Shown: positions 46,901-53,757 of the stretch, one piece after another
Position numbering within the stretch: the first letter of the stretch is position 1
Layout of the letters: each line of letters begins with the position of its first letter
Origin: Verrucomicrobiales bacterium
Lineage (GTDB): Bacteria > Verrucomicrobiota > Verrucomicrobiia > Verrucomicrobiales > DEV007
DNA length: 64,000 nucleotides
Reading direction: 5' to 3'
Assembly: GCA_002698785.1 (NCBI GenBank)
Contig: PAAG01000047.1
Location: forward strand, 1-64,000
Notes under the pieces: generated by a model
What the model was told of the DNA's origin: nothing
Seen by the model: only the letters and a program-made list of their open reading frames with translations
Databases searched by the model: none
Position numbers and translations under genes: made by a program

Positions 46901-47909
46901 CCGAGGCATCCACCACGGAGTTGTTTCCTAATGTTACGTTTCCACCAGAAACGGAAATCTGACCGCCGGACCCATCACGGTTTTGTGCATACAGTTGACC
47001 TGTGTTCACAACGCTACCGCGTGATCCTGCACTGAGGGTAAGCTTGCCACCGGAGAAATTGTATCCATTAGCACGCACAACCCCATCGTTCTTAATGGCA
47101 AGCGCATACACGTTCCCGTGAGCTTTCAGCTCAGCGCCAGCTCCACTGATTGTGCCGTCGTTCTCAATGCCCTTTTCGCCACCAGGGCCTCCACCAACCA
47201 CCGAAATCGTGCTACCACTGACAGTCTGGTTCACGATAATATCGCCACCAGCACCAAAGACCACGTTACCATCAGGAGCTGTTACAGAGCCCTCTGAAGC
47301 GTTGCGAAGGAAGTTACCCAGCATAACGACGTCACCGCTCTCACTGACAATCGAACCGTAGTTTACGATCCCAGCGCCTGAATTCCCCCTGAATCGATTC
47401 GATCCCCCATTTAGAAAGTCATCATTGGTGATGTCCAGAGTCGAGAGTGTCAGCATCCCCTGCACGTCGATCACACCGCCTGGCCCAACCATGATTCCGT
47501 TCGGGTTGATGAGAAGCACATCCCCCCTGGCTGCTCTCAATTGCCCGTAAATCTCTGATGGGTTACCAGCAACAACTCGGTTCAAGGTCACCGCACCTGC
47601 TCCCTGATTAATCCTCGTAATCTCATCCGCCTGGATCGAGAACGACTGCCAATTGATGATGGCACTATTCGAAGAGTTATTGATGTTAAGCGTTTTTCCG
47701 TTGTTGGCCCAGTTCACGTTACCGTGAACTACCTGGCCTCCTCGAGGGTTCGCGTTCAAGGAAACCGGAAACGTCATGAGTCCGGGTGTGAGCATCGCGA
47801 GCACAACGACTTGTGCGACGAAACTCTTTCGAAGTCTGGGAGCAATGGTTCTCATTTGCTGATAGTGGGGGGAGTTAGATGACAAAAGGGGGGCAAAAGC
47901 CTTTCCCAT
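40935..47909 (-). CDS. TpsA-type giant exoprotein, paralogue, about 2324 aa
   Basis: The first gene of the operon. Signal region VVVLAMLTPGLMTFPVSLNA, then a TPS domain (NPRGGQVVHGNVNW, SAIINWQSFSIQADEITRI, LINPNGIMVGPGGVIDVQG), then a beta-helix-like body with about 19 IGHGG-type units, often GHGGYxxxGxHxGDI. This repeat is more regular than in the downstream paralogue. The C-terminus has a basic cluster and YYAFDPSTNRYSSYRLFG. I start at the ATG at 47909 because AAGGA lies 7 bp upstream; a GTG five codons earlier and an ATG 18 codons later are alternatives. It is 83 bp upstream of the second exoprotein. Confidence 0.88.
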   Translation of the reverse strand: MGKAFAPLLSSNSPHYQQMRTIAPRLRKSFVAQVVVLAMLTPGLMTFPVSLNANPRGGQVVHGNVNWANNGKTLNINNSSNSAIINWQSFSIQADEITRINQGAGAVTLNRVVAGNPSEIYGQLRAARGDVLLINPNGIMVGPGGVIDVQGMLTLSTLDITNDDFLNGGSNRFRGNSGAGIVNYGSIVSESGDVVMLGNFLRNASEGSVTAPDGNVVFGAGGDIIVNQTVSGSTISVVGGGPGGEKGIENDGTISGAGAELKAHGNVYALAIKNDGVVRANGYNFSGGKLTLSAGSRGSVVNTGQLYAQNRDGSGGQISVSGGNVTLGNNSVVDASGDAGMAGGQVSVSGRNVSVASTASVSAGGSTGGSVSIIGSNSATVNGSIDTVGSSAAGGNVDVTASSVTVGSTATIDASGVSSGGEVRIGGGIQGSDSTIANSDSTTVEEGSVILADATGGNAGTVVIWSDGDTMYNGQVSAQALGNVGNGGFVEVSGLNTLAFFGSASTAAANGKTGRLLLDPTNVVIGPGGGATMSDTALVNAVLNNNVVIHTASANTEDGDITIQSGSNVVYDSPNSLAFFAHGSIFVNGDVKNHGTTDAAGTGNITLVAGWDGTGASNFGFDPDNTGAGSSGPSVSATEVLSGDYGEWGTGGGSVYLNDAALEPVEVGSARGETNAFGFNVDLRGGNGGGEFTQLGYRRENDIRGMVLQADANPFAIYTGMDGLATAVTIQADFAGAGPIQLIADAYADTDADNAFTAGEEVDMTLNELIDSWNAQNPGNTITLTSGDGTQVVDRFTPIVFSNTVNTTTVDQETGVTGNINVNAKQDVLLAPNSNTSNEEGVKSTDRVYVMIGHGGQRDSNDDVDDRAGQFFEVQLEANMPADPMNPWPASRVTVASSDDWGSDSGTTTVGDGDNSGDIVVNAGRAVIMTGARAESFVQIGHGARAGSGTTGHNFNANNTGEINRGTYDGHVAHTSNSVNGDLSGNISVTGGVIDVEAGFYNQSYAMIGHGGMRARGDHRGDISVTATVGGIIAEAAPDSAIGGPANSNDWRWRNNRDQSFVQFGHGGFDSDYANNDILPRRTVTLDTTSGLAQSVANSSVAGDGIAINPDTGMAYGHGGDITVTSAGGIEFRAANGTDAYAMVGHGGRSTQGDHFGDVTVIAQNGDIIFDRDADQINERGRDITNRGQRAHVQIGHGGTRYVGGSTGDIYVSATGDIEFYAGRSESYAMVGHGGRGEDGSTWSGGRQRNNQANGTHSGDITVLAGGDITFRSGFGNNSSHSFSQIGHGGYFQQADIVDPLGLTNGALIGGGAIDESETGHHGDITVTAGGSISFKAGADTLREGQTFFEANARDAWTMVGHGGYFSKGDHYGQIDVNAGGDMEFEARGGWDAVTIENNASDNNTNTLGTPRLNSTEDNGRSGYRNFATIGHGGVDSTHNNNNPTQNWNNSGAEGDGLGLDYGDGVSDIDITVGGDFRLYGAMKDTNQIPIPVRIIQDNGAGNPNIGAVLNTYLLEDGTTPATPGQGFSQFYGRLVTVDRANGETWTMPDPVMSAEDSYAQIGHGGRSGDYRGGVDGEGHRGNITINVGGDFDARAGDIQQAVSTGQELTITVENYQGVDGMGGSDPAVGMGTLGGAGEYYVGPGINSAGSGNFINGDNSQDDPSQGQRQYLHIGLGGWAARGDHVGDIVINVGGNMDVIAGEGRESYAQVGNGGFDADGSNDNNARNGDTGNTGAITIDIGGYLNLLAGGRDADVVSEWGTDVTSLIDNDNARGTSARIGHGGYATGGSHSGNISVRTGSDIMMIGGTNPRGSDSQIGHGGYAARGESHSGDIFVYSESGNITLQGGTSVEDTGSTQGGGLDNTGHISSGRRSNAQIGHGGWDSDPQGGNQNNAPGVGGNTGNIDVIAKRGNISILGGGNGMITANTNRFEGMYAMVGHGGYATDGDMTGDINVSAGGNVVLTGGEAARDPWAQIGHGGYASSGNHSGIIDVEAGGSVILTRGTGEFNPWAKIGHGAQAFGGRNNNGSGNRNGDIFVSAGLNFDSVGGLVGHVDPLNVGDLFAYDEGSTFIAVSRNNPFAGGPGSFITDSTTVLASSGFGVGSELRLYMPDSGANQIAEGTFINSGEYTRTPTPDGTRNDENIATEHTFTTGAYGELEGTFTPEGAYPTNSFGLYNIYYAGPDPDAVVDPPTLPPTLPPVIDPGFGFNDFLFDAFFDQFGRDDLFFSFDGFTFLDTSLSRDEALLVDPSFLLMSFIIENRFEGAAQTILSEDELQKEKERRKRRAGRKVGKSGLVYYAFDPSTNRYSSYRLFGLPQEDLAPAQ

Positions 47910-48180
47910 GCCATCGTCCTTCACGGTGTAACCCTAATGGGATGACAGCATAGAATGCGGTTGTAAATGCAAAATTCACGTATTTTACCCGTTATTCACC
48001 AACACCTTGTCGCACAAAATCGGTGCGTGACACGGAATGGAGAAACTAAATTGTGATTTTCACTCCTGATTTCTTTCTCGAATCTGACCAAAAATTACCA
48101 AATATCAAAAATTTAGGGAAACTTTTCTTTTGCGGCTCTTTCCCCGGCCAAAAGCCGAAATGAAGGCTGGGAAATGGGAA
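47910..48180. promoter_or_regulatory. Promoter region of the two-partner secretion operon
   Basis: About 270 bp, markedly AT-rich compared with flanking genes (around 47950-48120), between ubiE and the first exoprotein gene, which both read leftward. It should contain the operon promoter, but I see no confident -35/-10 pair. No small gene is apparent. Confidence 0.4.
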
Positions 48181-48876
48181 TCAGAGTGCTCGCGCAGAGT
48201 AAACGCTACTAATTCCACCCATCTGAGGCTCCCACATAGCATCTTCGAAGCCATTTGCAGTGATGAGATTCTGCATATTCTCACCAGATGGAAACCGTTC
48301 GATAGATTCCCCGAGGTAGGCGTATGCTTCCTTATTTCCAGTCAGTGTCCCAGCGAGCCCTGGAAGGACACGGTGAAGGTAAAACCGGTAGGGAACACGT
48401 AGCAGGCGATTGGAGGGAAGCGAGAAATCCAAGACGATCAAGCGACCTCCCGGACGAAGGACTCGAGAAAACTCACGAATTCCAGACCCCCAGTTCGCCA
48501 TATTCCTGAGACCATAACCAATGGTCAGGACATCAAAAGTGCTATCCGGAAAGGGAAGCCGAAGCCCGTCTGCAACGATCAGCTCACGAAGACCACGCTT
48601 TCTAGCCTCCGCCAGCATCGGAGCGCAGAAGTCCGCACCAATCACACGTGCCCCAGGATTCCTCTTTTGCACAGCAGCCGCGAGATCTCCACTGCCAGTC
48701 GCCACATCCAGTATCAGAGAGGGTGTCACCTCAGCCGCCAGCTGAGCCACATACTTTCGCCAGAAGACATCAATACCAAGACTAAGCACGTGATTCGTCA
48801 GCACATACCGGCTCGCTATCGAGGAGAATGCACGATGAACGAATGCCGGATTTTGATCCTTGGTTTCTTCTGACAT
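48181..48876 (-). CDS. ubiE: Demethylmenaquinone/ubiquinone methyltransferase
   Basis: A 231-residue SAM-dependent methyltransferase of the UbiE/MenG family, which methylates the quinone ring in the last step of menaquinone (or a middle step of ubiquinone) synthesis. It starts AFSSIASRYVLTNHVLSLG (a family-specific motif), then the SAM-binding LDVATGSGDLA, VIGADFCAPMLA, LTIGYGLRNM and the C-terminal Tyr-rich YAYLGESIERFPSGENM. Length is typical. Menaquinone is more likely in this phylum. tRNA-Leu lies upstream on the same strand. Confidence 0.93.
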   Translation of the reverse strand: MSEETKDQNPAFVHRAFSSIASRYVLTNHVLSLGIDVFWRKYVAQLAAEVTPSLILDVATGSGDLAAAVQKRNPGARVIGADFCAPMLAEARKRGLRELIVADGLRLPFPDSTFDVLTIGYGLRNMANWGSGIREFSRVLRPGGRLIVLDFSLPSNRLLRVPYRFYLHRVLPGLAGTLTGNKEAYAYLGESIERFPSGENMQNLITANGFEDAMWEPQMGGISSVYSARAL

Positions 48877-48906
48877 CTATAATCGACCGCTCGCTGCCAG
48901 AAAAAG

Positions 48907-48990
48907 TGCTCACGAGAGGACTCGAACCTCCACGGGTTTAACCCCACTAGAACCTGAATCTAGCGCGTCTACCAATTCCGCCACGTGAGC
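48907..48990 (-). tRNA. tRNA-Leu (CAG anticodon)
   Basis: Class II tRNA read on the minus strand. The acceptor stem GCTCACG (5' end at 48990) pairs with CGTGAGC. The D-arm region has GGCGGAATTGGTAGACGC, the anticodon stem CTAGA/TCTAG encloses loop TTCAGGT with anticodon CAG, a long variable arm follows, and the T-arm has GGTTCGAGTCC. CCA is not encoded. A tyrosine recombinase gene begins 102 bp from its 5' end. Confidence 0.95.
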
Positions 48991-49092
48991 TTTTCCTTGT
49001 AAAACAAGGGTTTACGGCTATGTTGAATTCTAGTTTTCACCGTTTTATACACCATTGTTATACACTGAGCCCGGATTTTACGCTCTTTCCCC

Positions 49093-50184
49093 ATGAGTGC
49101 AAACGCAAAAACATGGCAACCCACTCGCCACCAGCACCTCTACCGCCACAAATCCGGAACCTATTACGTCAGGCTCGGAAAGCGCACCTGGCGCAGCCTC
49201 CGAACCAAGGTCAAAAGCGTCGCCCTCAAGAAGCGGGACGAAGAACTCGCCCTCGAAGCGAAACGACAGGAAAGCGCTCCGCAACAGGAAGAGCGTCCGC
49301 TCCGGACCGTGGGTGACGCCATCACCGCCCGCCAAGGGCAGATCCGGAACGATCCTTCCCTCAAAGAAAGCACGAAAAAGTTCTGGGACGACATCTACAA
49401 TGTCGTTCCCAAAATCTGGCCAGGCATCAAGCAAAGGCCGATTCGCCGCCTTACCCCGGAAGAATGCGAAGCCTGGGCTGGTCCTTACAGCCGGACAGTT
49501 TCCGCAAGCCACTTCAATCACGTTCTTTCCGCCTTTCGCACCGCCCTCGATCTGGCGGTGAATCGGGGCATCCGTCCATCCAATCCGTTTTCCGGAATCA
49601 AACAACGCAAAGCACGGAGCAAAGACCTGACCGGATCGCTTCCGAGTCGGGAAGAATTTACCGCGCTGGTCGAAGAAATCCGGAACTCCCCCAGCCGATG
49701 GGGAGAAGCCTGTGGGGACTTCGTCGAATTTTTGGCGTATTCTGGAGTCCGCGTCGGCGAAGCCCCCTGGATTCTGTGGAAGAACTGCGACCTCAAGCGC
49801 GGCGAGTTGATCGTCACGGGCGAACCCGACGAAGGAACAAAAAACCGGCAGGTTCGGCGGGGTCCCATCATCCCCGATCTCGAGAACCTGCTGATGCGTA
49901 TCGCCGAAAAACGAATCGACGCCACCCGCGAGTCCCCCATCCTTGCGGTCAAATCCGCAAGCAAAGCCCTGAAACGCGCCGCCACCACACTCGAACTCAC
50001 TCCCCTCACCCATCACGATCTCCGACATTTTTTCGCCACGGTATGCATCGAATCTGGAGTAGACATCCCCACTCTTTCAAGATGGCTGGGCCACTCCGAT
50101 GGCGGCGTCCTTGCCATGAAAACCTATGGCCACCTTCGCAACGAACACAGCCTCGCCGCAGCGAAGAAAGTTTCTTTTTCCTAG
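49093..50184 (+). CDS. Tyrosine recombinase/integrase
   Basis: A 363-residue phage-type integrase. N-terminal basic residues (YRHKSGTYYVRLGKRTWRSL) resemble an arm-binding/AP2-like domain. A SAM-like core-binding domain occupies about residues 70-170. The catalytic domain has Arg in LAYSGVRVGEAPW, HHDLRHFFAT (HxxR), WLGH and nucleophile Tyr in MKTYGHL. All key residues are present, so it is likely active. It lies next to the 5' end of tRNA-Leu and is transcribed away from it. The attachment site is not obvious. Confidence 0.9.
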   Translation: MSANAKTWQPTRHQHLYRHKSGTYYVRLGKRTWRSLRTKVKSVALKKRDEELALEAKRQESAPQQEERPLRTVGDAITARQGQIRNDPSLKESTKKFWDDIYNVVPKIWPGIKQRPIRRLTPEECEAWAGPYSRTVSASHFNHVLSAFRTALDLAVNRGIRPSNPFSGIKQRKARSKDLTGSLPSREEFTALVEEIRNSPSRWGEACGDFVEFLAYSGVRVGEAPWILWKNCDLKRGELIVTGEPDEGTKNRQVRRGPIIPDLENLLMRIAEKRIDATRESPILAVKSASKALKRAATTLELTPLTHHDLRHFFATVCIESGVDIPTLSRWLGHSDGGVLAMKTYGHLRNEHSLAAAKKVSFS

Positions 50185-50333
50185 CCGATTAGATGGAAGT
50201 TGCACCCCGGCCATCCATTCCTTCGATATTAACTGGCATCCAACACTCGCAGGGATTGCACTTCAGTAATGGGCAAAAGATCGCATTGAAGCAAATACTT
50301 TGAACATAGCGCGATACCGAAGCATTGTATCAT

Positions 50334-50651
50334 ATGGCTGTTCGTTACGATCAACAAACAAAAGACAAGGTAGTCGATTTCGTTCGCGAGTACAACGAGT
50401 CCCACGGACGCGGCGGTCAATCCGCCGCCGTGGCGAAATGGTCAATAAGTCCACTCACTGTTAAGAGTTGGCTCGACAAAGCCGGAGTCTCAACTCCCAG
50501 CAAACCGATAATGGCATCCCCTTTCCGGAGCACCAACCTGAGGAAGACTGATCCTGATTGCGCAATCAACACACTAGAGCGTATGGCCGAAATCCAGACA
50601 CAGCTCTCGAAATTGGAATCGGAGTATTTCAGCCTGAAATCCACGTTGTAG
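50334..50651 (+). CDS. Small helix-turn-helix protein
   Basis: A 105-residue protein with an N-terminal helix-turn-helix of the transposase/Homeodomain-like type (QTKDKVVDFVREYNESHGRGGQSAAVAKWSISPLTVKSWLDKAG). A short linker follows, then a C-terminal coiled-coil-like helix (TLERMAEIQTQLSKLESEYFSLKSTL). It resembles the first ORF of IS elements or an element-encoded DNA-binding protein; no matching second ORF is present. The internal ATG at 50334 is chosen over the TTG at 50325. Confidence 0.6.
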   Translation: MAVRYDQQTKDKVVDFVREYNESHGRGGQSAAVAKWSISPLTVKSWLDKAGVSTPSKPIMASPFRSTNLRKTDPDCAINTLERMAEIQTQLSKLESEYFSLKSTL

Positions 50652-50760
50652 TTGCTACATCCCATCAGGTAGGGGCGTGGAATCAATATGGATAAAAATA
50701 GCTTTCCACACCTCTCCAAACGACTCATTCGCGCAGCAAACCATTTGTCCCCAAATTCTA

Positions 50761-51147
50761 ATGGGAAATCGCCAGACGGAAAAAGTAGCCCTGACACCCG
50801 GCGAGTTTGCCGCTTTGTTCGGCAAATCCCAGACTTGGGGATACCGGCAACTATACGCCGGAAAAGTCACAGCGCTTACCGGCTACGGGAGAACCTTGAT
50901 CCCCGTTTCCGAAGTCGAGCGCGTTCTTAGAGAAGCGGGCCGCTACAATGGTGCTGGCTGCGACACCGAAAAGATGCTGAATCCGCGAGTTCCCAAGCCA
51001 ACACCGTCAATAAATCCCTGGAGGGAAAGCGTTCGTAACCGCCGCAACGGAACCACAGCTTCCGATTCCAGGAAAGCCAAGCGCAGCGCTGCCCACCTCC
51101 AGAGCCAAAGAAGCTCGGCCCTTCGAAAGCTGAACCGAAGAAAGTGA
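50761..51147 (+). CDS. Small DNA-binding (excisionase-like) protein with basic tail
   Basis: A 128-residue protein whose N-terminal half (LTPGEFAALFGKSQTWGYRQLYAGKVTALTGYGRTLIP) fits the MerR/excisionase-type winged helix. The C-terminal half is a basic, disordered tail (RKAKRSAAHLQSQRSSALRKLNRRK). It probably controls excision or expression of the element. I use the ATG at 50761 because the upstream 28 codons look non-coding. Confidence 0.6.
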   Translation: MGNRQTEKVALTPGEFAALFGKSQTWGYRQLYAGKVTALTGYGRTLIPVSEVERVLREAGRYNGAGCDTEKMLNPRVPKPTPSINPWRESVRNRRNGTTASDSRKAKRSAAHLQSQRSSALRKLNRRK

Positions 51148-51188
51148 CAGCCGCGACCGAGGACGGTCCGGCTGCCTAACATTCCACC

Positions 51189-51485
51189 CTAAGCACATTC
51201 GCGCTCAGATTCCCCTCCGCCGACACGCTCCACAAAGCTTTCTCCATTGCGGGCTTTCTCCGCATTAAGGCTGATGTACTCGAATGCCTTTCGCGTCACC
51301 AGTTCCACACGCGGTAGATCATCCCTTCCGAATACCGTGGAATCCTTCCATTCCTCTCCGTCACGGTAACTTCGGGTCACCGCGACTGAAAAATAGGTTC
51401 GGTCATCCTCCGCCACGTTGGCCCAAATGGCCGCGCGAACGTTTCCCGCGCGGACTGTCTTGATCGGTCGATTGCTGTTTGTCAT
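51189..51485 (-). CDS. Mobile-element-associated hypothetical protein
   Basis: A 98-residue protein of the pattern PIKTVRAGNVRAAIWANVAEDDRTYFSVAVTRSYRDGEEWKDSTVFGRDDLPRVE. Similar small proteins recur in Planctomycete and Verrucomicrobial mobile elements; function unknown. The start ATG has AGGAG 7 bp upstream, whereas the ORF extends further. It overlaps the 3' end of the upstream gene by about 80 bp in another frame. Confidence 0.6.
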   Translation of the reverse strand: MTNSNRPIKTVRAGNVRAAIWANVAEDDRTYFSVAVTRSYRDGEEWKDSTVFGRDDLPRVELVTRKAFEYISLNAEKARNGESFVERVGGGESERECA

Positions 51486-51855
51486 CGTTTTCTCCTTGGT
51501 TGGTTGATTGATTTCGTCTCCTTCGCTGATGCGGACGGGCTTTACGCACACAGTGAAAGTCCACCCCCTCCCCGTCGTGAATCATCTCCTTAAGCACCCT
51601 TCGCGTTTCTCTCGGGTCCACACCCGCGAGATCACACACCGTCTCAAAATCACGGTGATTCGAAGCGTTGCCAAGCCAAGCAAGGGCTTCCGCCTTCCAT
51701 CGCGCAGCTTTCGCACTCTTGCTCCGTGACCTTGCATCAATGCAGGCCTGAACAAGAACCGCAGCCCACAGCGCACGACATTCCGGTTCCTGTCCGTTCT
51801 CAATATCGATAGGTTCCCTTCCTTCACGCTCCGCGTCTTCCTTCTCCGTATCCAT
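51403..51855 (-). CDS. Phage/element-associated hypothetical protein
   Basis: A 150-residue protein: ECRALWAAVLVQACIDARSRSKSAKAARWKAEALAWLGNASNHRDFETVCDLAGVDPRETRRVL is a pattern frequent in phages and integrative elements. The C-terminal 45 residues are basic and disordered, exactly where it overlaps the next gene. The ATG has a GAGGAG motif 5 bp upstream. Function unknown. The long in-frame overlap with the downstream gene suggests a compact phage-like organisation. Confidence 0.55.
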   Translation of the reverse strand: MDTEKEDAEREGREPIDIENGQEPECRALWAAVLVQACIDARSRSKSAKAARWKAEALAWLGNASNHRDFETVCDLAGVDPRETRRVLKEMIHDGEGVDFHCVRKARPHQRRRRNQSTNQGENDDKQQSTDQDSPRGKRSRGHLGQRGGG

Positions 51856-52044
51856 TCTTCTCCTCAATTGGTTAAATTGTGTTACCAAGAATGGTATATA
51901 CCCTTACTAGAAATTATACGGAACCCCTCAATCGCTAGTTGTATGTTAGTATTTCATACCAACTCGATTAACGGAAGCCAGGCCCCCTTCCGTAATTCGC
52001 TTTCCTTGCTTAGATTGCCTCTCCTCACCAGAACAGGAGGAAGT

Positions 52045-52254
52045 ATGACCAAAGCATTTTTAACCCTGGAGCGCGTTCTTGAGCGTGTGCCCTACAGCAA
52101 GACCGAATGGTATCGCGGCATCAAGGAAGGGAGATTTCCGAAGCCCTACCGCCGCCGCCCAGACAAATCACACTCACGTGGCGTCTGTTGGAGCGAAGCT
52201 GAGATCGAGCAAGTTCTCCGCTGGATAGAGAATGGCGGACGGAATGAGGCATAA
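52045..52254 (+). CDS. AlpA family phage regulator
   Basis: A 69-residue AlpA-like helix-turn-helix protein (FLTLERVLERVPYSKTEWYRGIKEGRFPKPYRR... WSEAEIEQVLRWIENG). AlpA proteins activate or excise P4-like elements, and this one sits next to a P4-type integrase on the opposite strand. AGGAGG lies 5 bp before the ATG. The preceding segment of the ORF is not protein-like. Confidence 0.85.
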   Translation: MTKAFLTLERVLERVPYSKTEWYRGIKEGRFPKPYRRRPDKSHSRGVCWSEAEIEQVLRWIENGGRNEA

Positions 52255-52300
52255 AACTCCCGTTTATAACTCACAAAAACACCCATTTTTTACGCATAAA

Positions 52301-53485
52301 TCAGAGGTACGAGTTTTGATTCATTACAAAATCTCCCCACCATTGCATGAGTTCTCGGCGTTCGGGCATGTATTCCGCCCGGTTGTAGGCAGCGCGAACA
52401 GAGTTTCGCTCCATATGGGCAAGCTGGCGCTCGATCGCATCGCGATTGAAGCCGTTTTCGTTCAGCACGGTGGAAAATAGCGAACGAAACCCATGCCCTA
52501 CAATCCGCCCCTTGTAGCCCATACGGTCGATCATGTGGTTGATGGTGTTCTCGCTCATCACAGGATGCTTCTGGCGCTGCTGGTTCGGGAACAACCATTC
52601 CTGATGGCCAGTGATCCGGTGCAGTTTCTCTAAAATGGAAATGCTCTGCCGGGAAAGCGGAACGATGTGCTCTGTCCGCATTTTGGTGATTTCTGCTGGG
52701 ATTCGCCACTCCTTTGCTTCGATATCAACATCGATCCACTTGCTGTGGCGCATCTCGCCTGTTCTCACTGCCGTGAGGAGCAGAAGCTTAAACGCCAGTT
52801 TATTCTGTTCTGTCGTATGCAATTCCTCCAACGCTTTCAAAAACTCCGGCAATTCCTGCACCCGTAATGTCGGATGATGTTTCTCCCTGTGCGGTCGTAG
52901 CGCTTTGTTCAGTCCAATCGTTACGTTGTGCTGAACCCGGCCTGTAATGATAGCGAAATTGAAAATCGCCCCACACATCTGTAAGCAACGGTGCGCCGAG
53001 AATGTTGCGCCCTTTGTTTCAATCTCCTGAACTACGGAAAGCATTTCCAACGGCGCAATCTCCGCGATAGGGCGTGAACCGAGCTTTGGTATAATGTGAT
53101 TATCCAAACGGCATTTTACCTTTTTCGAATGCTTCTCCGACCAGACAGAACGATTGCGTTCGAGCCACTCTTCTGTGACCGCTCCGAAAGAATTCCGGTC
53201 GCGAAATATCGCCAATGCTTTTTCTTGTTTGCGGTTCGCACTCGGGTCTTTTCCCGAATCGATCAACCTCAAGGAATCTATCTTCTTATCCCTCGCCTCC
53301 GCCAAGTTCACTCTCGGATATTTTCCGAGGGAGAGTGTCTTCTCCTTGTCCAAAAAACGATAGCGAAGCTGCCAGTGTTTGTTCCCATTCGGGCGCACGA
53401 CCAAAAACAACCCCTCTCCATCGCCTAGACGGAAGGTCTTCCCGTTTGGTTTTGTTGCTCTGATTTTTGCATCTGTTAGTATCAC
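52301..53485 (-). CDS. P4-type tyrosine integrase (DUF4102 N-terminal domain)
   Basis: A 394-residue integrase: ILTDAKIRATKPNGKTFRLGDGEGLFLVVRPNGNKHW is the DUF4102 arm-binding domain. A core-binding domain spans about residues 100-190, and the catalytic domain has LLTAVRTGEMRHSKW (Arg), EHIVPLSRQ, GHGFRSLFST (HxxR position) and AYNRAEYMPERRELMQWW (Tyr). The R, H, R and Y residues are visible. The GTG at 53485 starts the typical family N-terminus; the TTG at 53545 adds 20 residues. Its start lies 196 bp from a tRNA 3'-end fragment, the expected target of this integrase class. Confidence 0.92.
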   Translation of the reverse strand: MILTDAKIRATKPNGKTFRLGDGEGLFLVVRPNGNKHWQLRYRFLDKEKTLSLGKYPRVNLAEARDKKIDSLRLIDSGKDPSANRKQEKALAIFRDRNSFGAVTEEWLERNRSVWSEKHSKKVKCRLDNHIIPKLGSRPIAEIAPLEMLSVVQEIETKGATFSAHRCLQMCGAIFNFAIITGRVQHNVTIGLNKALRPHREKHHPTLRVQELPEFLKALEELHTTEQNKLAFKLLLLTAVRTGEMRHSKWIDVDIEAKEWRIPAEITKMRTEHIVPLSRQSISILEKLHRITGHQEWLFPNQQRQKHPVMSENTINHMIDRMGYKGRIVGHGFRSLFSTVLNENGFNRDAIERQLAHMERNSVRAAYNRAEYMPERRELMQWWGDFVMNQNSYL

Positions 53486-53535
53486 ATCACAAAGCGTAAC
53501 CCAGATGAATTCCTTACGGAAGCGACATTGAAAAA

Positions 53536-53554
53536 TTACCCTCAAAATTACCCA
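53536..53554. repeat. 19-bp direct repeat, copy 1 (possible integrase arm site)
   Basis: TTACCCTCAAAATTACCCA, repeated identically at 53758-53776. The two copies flank the tRNA fragment at 53682-53705, as arm-type sites flank a core site. An adjacent inverted motif (TTACCCAGGATTTTCTGGGTAA, positions 53548-53569) adds local symmetry. Confidence 0.65.
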
Positions 53555-53681
53555 GGATTTTCTGGGTAACTAGGGTATTTCCTGGCACTTTCTGACACAA
53601 AAACAGAAGGTCAAAATCACCGAAAACCAAGAGCTACAGCCACCTTCCGGCACTTCCTGAAACGTTAACGGAAATTAAGGA

Positions 53682-53705
53682 TGGTGCCCCGGGGCGGACT
53701 CGAAC
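53682..53705 (-). other. tRNA 3'-end fragment, probable att site
   Basis: Read on the minus strand this 24-nt segment is a tRNA 3' end: T-loop GTTCGAGTCC, then GCCCCGGGGCACCA, giving an acceptor 3' strand and encoded CCA. The rest of the tRNA is absent; the sequence to the right lacks a T-stem partner. It lies upstream of the P4-type integrase and between two 19-bp direct repeats. Such displaced 3' ends mark one end of an element integrated in a tRNA gene. The intact tRNA should lie elsewhere. Confidence 0.7.
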
Positions 53706-53757
53706 AACGGCTTTATCCTATTGATTTTACGAGAGAAATCTATCCTCTCATAACACG

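Noticed and set aside
34101-47361. Many long plus-strand frames opposite the two exoprotein genes
   Set aside because: They mirror the Gly/Asn/Asp-rich repeats of the minus-strand genes, lack start signals and have unnatural composition; shadows of real genes.
34051-47909. CRISPR-like direct repeats suggested by the regular spacing of GHGG codons
   Set aside because: The repetition is at protein level, in frame, with variable DNA and spacing; it is coding sequence.
53682-53705. A complete tRNA gene at this position
   Set aside because: Only the T-loop and 3' acceptor strand are present; no anticodon, D-arm or 5' acceptor strand follows to the right.
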